A stretch of DNA of 64,000 nt from JAICND01 sp040905905 (GTDB lineage Bacteria > Actinomycetota > Acidimicrobiia > Spongiisociales > ZC4RG35), in assembly GCA_040905905.1 (NCBI GenBank), contig JBBDQN010000011.1:1-64000 (forward strand). The letters are read 5' to 3'. Numbering within the stretch: the first letter of the stretch is position 1; each line of letters starts with the position of its first letter. Under the pieces are notes generated by a model. It saw only the letters and a list, made by a program, of their open reading frames with translations, was not told the origin of the DNA and searched no databases. Positions 58,495 through 64,000 of the stretch are shown piece after piece. The translations under genes were made by a program, and so were the position numbers.

Positions 58495-59294
58495 CAGAGC
58501 GGTTGGTTCACCACGGTGGGGTCGATCCGGACCCGTCGCTTCCAGCGGTGGTCTTGCTTCATGGAGCCGGTATGGACCACACAGTTTGGCGAGGGCTTTC
58601 CCGCCACCTCGCCAATCACGGCCGCCAGGTGCTGGCCCCCGACTTTCCCGGTCACGGGCGCAGCGGAGGACCACCGCTTGGCACGATTGATGAGCTGGCT
58701 TGTTGGGTCCGTTCACTTCTCGATGACCGGGGCATCAAGACCGCAACAATCATCGGCCACAGCTTGGGGGGACTCGTGGCTCTGCGAGTGGCGGCAAGCT
58801 CTGGCGGGCTGATCGACAATCTCATCATGATCGGTTCCGGCGCTCAACTCGAGGTACATCCGGAGCTGCAGCAGGCGGCCGATTCGGGCGACCGCAGGGC
58901 GGTCGAGTTGATCCTGTCCTGGTCGTTTGGGACTGACGGCAGGGTGGGGGGTCGGACAGACCCCGGAACCTCATCCCTCGTCACCTGCCGGCGCGTACTC
59001 GAAAACGGGATAAGCGTCCTCGGTCAGGATCTTCGGGCCTGTTCTGAATATCTCGCCGGGGAGGGAGACGCCAGTCAAATCGACGCTCCGTGTCTGGTCG
59101 TTTCCGGCTCAGAAGATCGCATGGTTCGCCCAGCGAAATCCGCCCGTTTGGCCGGTATCCTCAAAAACGCACGTTACGAGTTGGTGCTCGGAGGCGGCCA
59201 CATGTTGATGGTGCAGCAACCCGACCGGGTGCGACGGCTAGTCGATGGCGTCCTCCCGCCTCGACAGGTGTTAGGTTTTCGCGCCGATGTTTGA
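58491..59294 (+). CDS. Alpha/beta-fold hydrolase
   Basis: A hydrolase of 267 residues with the oxyanion segment LLHGAGMDHTVW, nucleophile Ser in GHSLGG, catalytic Asp in VVSGSEDRMV and His in GGGHMLM. The cap domain is moderate in size. It follows MetY, where homoserine acetyltransferase (also alpha/beta fold) is often found, but its length and sequence look more like a general esterase. It overlaps both neighbours by 4-8 bases. Confidence 0.85.
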   Translation: MTERLVHHGGVDPDPSLPAVVLLHGAGMDHTVWRGLSRHLANHGRQVLAPDFPGHGRSGGPPLGTIDELACWVRSLLDDRGIKTATIIGHSLGGLVALRVAASSGGLIDNLIMIGSGAQLEVHPELQQAADSGDRRAVELILSWSFGTDGRVGGRTDPGTSSLVTCRRVLENGISVLGQDLRACSEYLAGEGDASQIDAPCLVVSGSEDRMVRPAKSARLAGILKNARYELVLGGGHMLMVQQPDRVRRLVDGVLPPRQVLGFRADV

Positions 59295-59934
59295 ACCGCT
59301 GAGCTGGGTCCTGGCGCCGGCCTTGTCGTACCTTTTGGGGGCAATTCCGTTTGCTTTCGTGATTGGTTCGATCTTTGGCGTCGATCTTCGCAAAGTCGGA
59401 ACCGGCAACGTAGGAGCTGGCAACCTGGCCCGGGTGGTGGGGCTGCCGGCCGGCATGGCTGCCGCCTTGCTCGACGGTCTCAAAGGTCTAATTCCCATGT
59501 TGGTGCTGCGGGAGATGGGGGTTGGCCCGGCCGTCGTGGCAATCTCCGGTCTGGCAGTGGTAGCCGGACACAATTGGTCGATATTCCTGCGAGGCCGTTC
59601 GGGGCGAGGTTTGGCCCCTTCCGCCGGAGTCCTGGCCGGTGTTGATCCATGGTTGATCCTTTGGCCAGGAGTCTGGGCTATCGCCGGCTGGAAATTCGGA
59701 GGCGGCGTCGCAGGTTTTGCCGGGTGGGCAGTGCTTCCGGTGGTTGCCGCCCTTCTCAATCGACCCGACTCAGTAGTTCTCGCCTCCCTCGGACTGGGGC
59801 TGCTGATGATCGGGCGACGGATGCAGGGCAACCCGTCCCACAAACCCGGCGTCAGAGCGGCGTTCTATCGGGCGATTTTTGATCGAGAGCCGAGGGAAGA
59901 GGTGACCACCGCAGAGGAGCCGGTCGGCCACTGA
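59287..59934 (+). CDS. plsY: Glycerol-3-phosphate acyltransferase PlsY
   Basis: A membrane acyltransferase of 215 residues that forms lysophosphatidate from acyl-phosphate and glycerol-3-phosphate. The three PlsY motifs are visible: LLGAIPFAFVIGSIFGVDLR leading to KVGTGNVGAGN, GHNWSIFLRGRSGRG, and the late GNPSHKP segment. About five helices are predicted. It overlaps the hydrolase end, and its last base is shared with the next membrane-protein start (ATG overlaps TGATG). plsX is not nearby. Confidence 0.88.
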   Translation: MFEPLSWVLAPALSYLLGAIPFAFVIGSIFGVDLRKVGTGNVGAGNLARVVGLPAGMAAALLDGLKGLIPMLVLREMGVGPAVVAISGLAVVAGHNWSIFLRGRSGRGLAPSAGVLAGVDPWLILWPGVWAIAGWKFGGGVAGFAGWAVLPVVAALLNRPDSVVLASLGLGLLMIGRRMQGNPSHKPGVRAAFYRAIFDREPREEVTTAEEPVGH

Positions 59935-60860
59935 TGCGGCGGTTCCGTCGCCGCACCATTTTCATCGTGGCCGGGATTACCGCCGCGATCTACATCGGCG
60001 TTTCCATCTATGCGTTCACCAATCTCCGATTTCCACACCTGGGCATCCTTTCATTCCTCTTCCTCTTTCTGGCCGCGGTGGCCGAGCTCGGCGGCAAATG
60101 GATGCTGGGAATGCAGTTCCGACACGGAGTGGTCGAGGTGGGGAGTCACCTCAGTACGAAGTCTGCTTTCCGGGCCGCTCTGGTTGGGGCCGGGGTTGCC
60201 CGTCTGATTCCCGCCGGCGGAGCCATCACACCGGTCGCCATGGCCTGGACTGTCCGGAGGGAAGCCCCCGGGACCGGGGGCGCCGCGGTCAGATCCACCG
60301 TCCTTCACTTTTCCGGTCTGCTGATCGCGACGGGAATAGCCCTGCTCTGGGTGATCAATCGCGGCCTCTATTCATCACTGGCAGCCGGCACCGCCGTCCT
60401 GTCGGTGATCCTGATCCTCACGGGGAGTGTCCTCTTCTTCGGGACCGGCTGGCTGGGTTCGGTGTCCAAGAGGCTCCCTCCCCGGATCCGCGACCTTCTG
60501 GGACACACGGCCGCCAACCATGCACCCGATCTGCCGAGCCAGGGATGGCTGTGGGGGCGTGTGGCGTTGGAATCGATAGCCGTTTATCTGGTGATGCAGG
60601 CGATGGGGATTCCACTCACGCCCTCCCAGGTGATCTCTGCCTTTGGAATCAGCCAGTTGGCGGGAGGGCTGCCTGGTACTCCCGGGGGGATCGGTTTCGC
60701 CGAAGCGGGGCTGGTGGGAGCGCTGGCGGCCTATGGTTATCCAGCCGCCTTTACCGTGGCGCCGATTCTCATCTACCGAATCGTTTCGTACTGGCTCCCA
60801 GCCGTGGGTGGCCTGGTGGCGGGCGGCACTGCCTTCCTGCGGGAGGGAACTCGGTCCTGA
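59934..60860 (+). CDS. Integral membrane protein, LPG-synthase/UPF0104-like
   Basis: A polytopic protein of 308 residues with about eight helices. It has the family pattern RLIPAGGAITPVAMAWTVRR in the second third and QLAGGLPGTPGGIGFAEAGL near the end, typical of the transmembrane flippase half of lysylphosphatidylglycerol synthases. There is no aminoacyltransferase domain, so it may move or handle a lipid rather than synthesise LPG. Coupling to plsY supports a phospholipid role. Confidence 0.8.
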   Translation: MRRFRRRTIFIVAGITAAIYIGVSIYAFTNLRFPHLGILSFLFLFLAAVAELGGKWMLGMQFRHGVVEVGSHLSTKSAFRAALVGAGVARLIPAGGAITPVAMAWTVRREAPGTGGAAVRSTVLHFSGLLIATGIALLWVINRGLYSSLAAGTAVLSVILILTGSVLFFGTGWLGSVSKRLPPRIRDLLGHTAANHAPDLPSQGWLWGRVALESIAVYLVMQAMGIPLTPSQVISAFGISQLAGGLPGTPGGIGFAEAGLVGALAAYGYPAAFTVAPILIYRIVSYWLPAVGGLVAGGTAFLREGTRS

Positions 60861-60861
60861 G

Positions 60862-61641
60862 CTATGCAGTCGTGGGTGGTCGCCCTGGTCCGGGAGGTCC
60901 GGCAAAGATCTGGGCGACTTCCATCCAGTTACGGGCGACGTCACCTTCAACCAGAAGGGCGGTGTCGGCGACGTTACGTCTCTGGGCGACGACTAGACAG
61001 AAATCTTCCACCGGCCCGGCAATGCGGTCGGTTGACGTTTCATTCCAGGTCCTGGCTGCACCACCTGGACCTTCCAGGGTCACCCGCACTCTGGTTTCGG
61101 GAACCATCAGTCCACGGTTGAGAAAACTCCACGAAAAAGTCTTGACTCCCAACTCGGCGATGTGAAAGAGGCGGGCCGTGGGTGCTCGGGTCGCCCCAAG
61201 GGTGTCGGCGACGTCCTGGCCATGGGCCCACGTTTCCATCATCCGGGCCACAACCGCCGACTGCGCCTTCATCGCCGGCCCGTACCAGGACAGCAGGGTG
61301 TCCGCTTCGAGAGGTGCGAATGCAACAAGCTCCCTGGCCCGCGCGGTTCTCCACCACTCCAGGACTCCTCGGGGATCGAGAGACCGACCTTGACCGATGG
61401 CAATGGCCATGTAGTCCTCGTTGGCGCCGGCCAGGCGAACGTTGATCTCGTCGGTGAACCCGTCGGGGTCGGAAATGGCCTGGACCTGTCGCTCGTCGAA
61501 GAACGCCAGATGCGAGATGGTGTCGCGGATGGTCCAGGGTTCGGCCGGAGTCACCCGATCCCAATCGGATTCCTCGAGGTCTGCCACCAGATCGTCGAGC
61601 TGATCCTGTTCGTCCTTGAGGTCCGCGATCAGGTCCTTCAT
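60862..61641 (-). CDS. TIGR03084-like DinB/maleylpyruvate-isomerase-fold protein
   Basis: A protein of 259 residues. The N-terminal four-helix bundle has metal-site His residues in RDTISHLAFFDE and TWAHGQDVADTLG. The C-terminal half follows the TIGR03084 pattern (FHIAELGVKTFSWSFLNRG, AQRRNVADTALLVEGD). Members are restricted mainly to Actinobacteria and are of unknown function, probably thiol-dependent S-transferases. ATG 61641 overlaps the upstream dehydrogenase stop by four bases. Confidence 0.8.
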   Translation of the reverse strand: MKDLIADLKDEQDQLDDLVADLEESDWDRVTPAEPWTIRDTISHLAFFDERQVQAISDPDGFTDEINVRLAGANEDYMAIAIGQGRSLDPRGVLEWWRTARARELVAFAPLEADTLLSWYGPAMKAQSAVVARMMETWAHGQDVADTLGATRAPTARLFHIAELGVKTFSWSFLNRGLMVPETRVRVTLEGPGGAARTWNETSTDRIAGPVEDFCLVVAQRRNVADTALLVEGDVARNWMEVAQIFAGPPGPGRPPTTA

Positions 61642-62528
61642 CGCTCCTTCTTCACATCGATGCCCGCCATCATTTGCAGCGCTTTTATCAGGGCATGATT
61701 GCCCTCTTCGCCGAGTCCGACTCTTTGCAACGCCCGATACAGCTGGAAGATCAGAGCAGTTCCCGGTAGGGGAACACCCAGCTCGTCGGCGGCGGCAAGG
61801 ATGAGCCGGAGATCCTTCTGCTGCAGGTCGATGGTGAACCCGGGCCGCCAGTCGTCGTTGATCATCTGGGGACCCCGGTTGGAAAGCATCCACGACCCGG
61901 CCGCACCGCCTTTGACCGCGTTCAGCGTCGACTCGAGGTCGAGTCCCGCAGCTTGTGCGAAAAGCAGCGCTTCCGAAGATGCAAGCTGGTTCCCCGCCAC
62001 CAGGATCTGGTTGACGAGCTTTACGAGCTGGCCGGCCCCAAGTGGGCCGACGTGGGTGATGGTCGAGGAGTAGGCCTCCAGGTAGGGACGGGCGCGATCC
62101 AGTTGTTCCAAATCACCTCCCACCATGATCGTCAAGGTGCCGCGGCTGGCGCCTTCCGGTCCGCCGCTGACCGGGGCGTCGAGCCACTGCCCGCCCTGGT
62201 CTTGGATAGCCATCGCCAGGGTCCTAGTGACGGAGGGGCTGATCGTCGAGTGGTCGATGACCAGGCTGCGGGGCTGGAGACCTGACAACACGCCGCGGGG
62301 TCCTTGTACCACTTCCTCGACGTCGGGTGTGTCCGACACGCAGATCATCACCAAGTCGGAGCGGGCAGCGAGGTCGGAGGGGCTGTCGGCCACCGTCGCT
62401 CCTTCGATGTGGCGCGCCTTTTCGATGGTCCGATTCCATACCGCGAGTTGATGGCCCTGGGCTACGAGGTTTTGGGCCATGGCCTTTCCCATAGTTCCCA
62501 AGCCAATGAATCCGAGTCGTTCACCCAT
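61638..62528 (-). CDS. 3-hydroxyisobutyrate dehydrogenase-family protein
   Basis: A beta-hydroxyacid dehydrogenase of 296 residues with the NAD-binding GFIGLGTMGKAMAQNL, substrate loop LDAPVSGGPEGA, and catalytic Lys in GAGQLVKLVNQIL. R in WNRT after the second strand suggests NADP preference. It may act on 3-hydroxyisobutyrate or a tartronate-semialdehyde-like acid. It is co-translated with the TIGR03084-like gene, implying a shared pathway. Confidence 0.85.
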   Translation of the reverse strand: MGERLGFIGLGTMGKAMAQNLVAQGHQLAVWNRTIEKARHIEGATVADSPSDLAARSDLVMICVSDTPDVEEVVQGPRGVLSGLQPRSLVIDHSTISPSVTRTLAMAIQDQGGQWLDAPVSGGPEGASRGTLTIMVGGDLEQLDRARPYLEAYSSTITHVGPLGAGQLVKLVNQILVAGNQLASSEALLFAQAAGLDLESTLNAVKGGAAGSWMLSNRGPQMINDDWRPGFTIDLQQKDLRLILAAADELGVPLPGTALIFQLYRALQRVGLGEEGNHALIKALQMMAGIDVKKER

Positions 62529-62561
62529 CGACTAGGCCACGATATCGGGTAACTTTCTCTT

Positions 62562-63233
62562 GTGACCGAACCCGTTCCCGGCGGCCGGACGGCTCGCTGG
62601 CCGTGGGTGCTGGCTGCCGTCGTCGCCGTCTTCCTGATAAGTGTCCTCGGCGTCGTCCTGGCGTTCCGCTCCCTGGTCGACCGGATCCCCACCCCTTCCG
62701 ATGTCGCCGAGGCTCTCGCCCCTGAACCGTTTGAGGAGATCGGACCGACAGTGGTTCAAAGTATCCGATCGCTGGCCAACCTGACAACGGTCGAATACGT
62801 CGAATACACGGTGATCGAAAAGGGGACCGATTCCGGGATCCTCGCCTGGGCCCGCGGTGACAGCCTCACCCTGTTGGCCGTAGCCCGGATTGGCGCCGGA
62901 GTCGATCTGTCCAAAATCACCTCCGATTCATTTGAGGTTGATGCGGAGACCGGGATAGTGACGGTGCAGATGCCGGCGTCGGAGATCCAATACATCGCCG
63001 TCGACAATGAAGCCACCCAGGTTCTCGATCGCACCACCGGGATATTTACCAAGGGCGATCCGAGGCTCGAGACCGATGCCCGCCAGGTGGCCGAGACCGT
63101 GTTGCTCCAGAAAGCGGAGTCAGCCGGCATCCTCCAGGAAGCAGAGGAGAGCGCGGTAACCGCGTTGACGAACTTCCTTCTCGGGCTCGGCTACACCCAG
63201 GTGGAGATCATCAGGGCCGAGCTTCCTGAATAG
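62562..63233 (+). CDS. DUF4230 membrane-anchored protein
   Basis: A protein of 223 residues with one N-terminal helix (WVLAAVVAVFLISVLGVVLA) and an external domain. TVEYVEYTVIEKG, LLAVARIGAGVDLSKITSDS and VTVQMPASEIQYIAVDNE are typical of the DUF4230 family, and AVTALTNFLLGLGYTQVEI ends it. The function of the family is unknown. GTG 62562 is chosen. It is divergent from the dehydrogenase, 33 bases away. Confidence 0.8.
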   Translation: MTEPVPGGRTARWPWVLAAVVAVFLISVLGVVLAFRSLVDRIPTPSDVAEALAPEPFEEIGPTVVQSIRSLANLTTVEYVEYTVIEKGTDSGILAWARGDSLTLLAVARIGAGVDLSKITSDSFEVDAETGIVTVQMPASEIQYIAVDNEATQVLDRTTGIFTKGDPRLETDARQVAETVLLQKAESAGILQEAEESAVTALTNFLLGLGYTQVEIIRAELPE

Positions 63234-63252
63234 ATCCCGCCCATCCTCTGTT

Positions 63253-63303
63253 TTGGCGCGTACGCCTGCTCCCCTGGTGTCGATTTAACGCACCAAAACG
63301 AAC
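63253..63303. terminator. Imperfect inverted repeat between convergent genes
   Basis: CTGTTTTGGCGCGT pairs with ACGCACCAAAACGAACAG with few mismatches, around a loop of about 20 bases. It lies between the stops of the DUF4230 gene and the aldehyde dehydrogenase and includes A/T tracts at the outer ends, so bidirectional termination is plausible. Confidence 0.45.
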
Positions 63304-63313
63304 AGGTTTGGAA

Positions 63314-64000
63314 TCAGGTGTTTTTTACCATGACGTGTTTGGTGATGGTGTAGTCCAGGACGGCCTCTTCGGAGAGATCTTTGCCAAACCCCGATTGTTT
63401 GAACCCGCCGTGGGGTGCTTCCGAGGCGAGTGGGATGTGGTCATTAATCCACACGGTGCCAAATTCGAGGGCCGCTGCGGTTCGCAGCGCCCGGCCGATG
63501 TCTTTGGTCCAGACGGATGCCGCCAGCCCGTAGAGCACGTCGTTACCGAGGCGGATGGCCTCGTCCTCCCCATCGAAAGGCAGGACCACCAGAACTGGAC
63601 CGAAGACCTCCTGTTGAACGATCTCGGATCGCTGATCGGCGTCGACGATCACGGTGGGCGAGTAGAAGTAGCCTCTCTCCAGCCCGGCCGGGACGTTTCC
63701 GCCCGTCACCACCTTCGCGCCGGACGACCGGGCCCGGTCGACAAAACCTGACACTCGGTCGCGCTGCGTGGCTGAGATGAGCGGACCCATGAAAGTCTCG
63801 TCGGCCCATGGGTCACCAACCTTGGTTGACTCAAAAATGTCTACCAGCGCGTCCACCACTTCCGCCATACGGTCCCGCGTCGCGTAAACGCGTGCCGCTG
63901 CCGTGCAGTCCTGGCCGGTGTTGAAAAGCGCTCCAATCTGGGCGGCCGTGGCGACAGCTTCGAGATCGGCGTCCTCGAACACGATGAACGGTGCCTTGCC
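63314..64000 (-). CDS. Aldehyde dehydrogenase, 5' part beyond window
   Basis: The C-terminal ~228 residues of an aldehyde dehydrogenase, continuing past the window end. It includes KAPFIVFEDADLEAV, the nucleophile Cys in FNTGQDCTAAARVY, the second Glu in VQQEVFGPVL, and FGTVWINDHIPLASEAPHGG followed by KQSGFGKDLS. The segment NDHIPLASEAPHGG resembles aminobutyraldehyde/betaine-aldehyde dehydrogenases of polyamine breakdown. The N-terminal NAD-binding half cannot be seen. Confidence 0.85.
   Translation of the reverse strand, partial: GKAPFIVFEDADLEAVATAAQIGALFNTGQDCTAAARVYATRDRMAEVVDALVDIFESTKVGDPWADETFMGPLISATQRDRVSGFVDRARSSGAKVVTGGNVPAGLERGYFYSPTVIVDADQRSEIVQQEVFGPVLVVLPFDGEDEAIRLGNDVLYGLAASVWTKDIGRALRTAAALEFGTVWINDHIPLASEAPHGGFKQSGFGKDLSEEAVLDYTITKHVMVKNT

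Overview
The window is high-GC, gene-dense DNA from a Gram-positive-type actinobacterium. Twin-arginine lipoproteins, many GTG/TTG starts, ATGA-coupled operons, a long DmdC-like acyl-CoA dehydrogenase, a TIGR03084-like protein and a QEGLA-family protein fit Actinomycetota, plausibly Acidimicrobiia. That placement is inferred from gene content only. Four otherwise recognisable ORFs are broken by what look like single-base lesions, so some could be assembly errors.

Backbone, left (1-19.8 kb): a partial tRNA-Asp, a secreted metallo-beta-lactamase-fold protein and a quinone-reductase-like dehydrogenase diverging from a thioesterase. Next is a thiamine ABC transporter operon (tbpA-thiP-thiQ) behind a TPP riboswitch, then a lipid block (ketoacyl synthase, SDR, acyl-CoA dehydrogenase) punctuated by two covarying hairpins. 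A sirtuin/GNAT pair, a threonine dehydratase and a purine nucleoside phosphorylase follow. A large LuxR-type ATPase regulator is divergent from a secreted cluster: two related exported proteins, a rhodanese, a vanadium-haloperoxidase-like enzyme and the stub of a second copy.

Accessory region (19.8-35.0 kb): an intact tRNA-Lys(TTT) lies at 34.94-35.02 kb. Copies of its 3' half occur at 19.83 and 23.11 kb, and a tRNA-Arg(TCT)-type 3' half lies at 26.01 kb. These divide the region into three tandem modules. Module 0 carries a sensor kinase with a Thr-rich surface protein. Module A carries a stand-alone reverse transcriptase with a dead integrase remnant. Module B carries a DUF262 gene interrupted by an amber codon, a HEPN protein, a type II restriction-modification-Vsr operon, small unknown genes, an XRE regulator and an intact tyrosine integrase. 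I read this as a layered integrative island with a defence cargo.

Backbone, right (35-64 kb): a lipoprotein/MacAB-like ABC export operon lies between 39-bp repeats of the tRNA-Lys 5' flank. It is followed by a cNMP-binding protein near a cupin-adenylate cyclase fusion, an ECF sigma/anti-sigma-like pair, and a tightly coupled N-formylglutamate-amidohydrolase-like / DUF1704 / ATP-grasp cassette. A second sensor kinase/repeat-rich surface protein pair comes next, then two unusual fusions (TIM-barrel-LigD polymerase and HisA-like-VOC). The end of the window holds amino-acid, molybdopterin, sulfur and phospholipid genes (P5C dehydrogenase, Mo oxidoreductase, MetY, PlsY) and a truncated aldehyde dehydrogenase.
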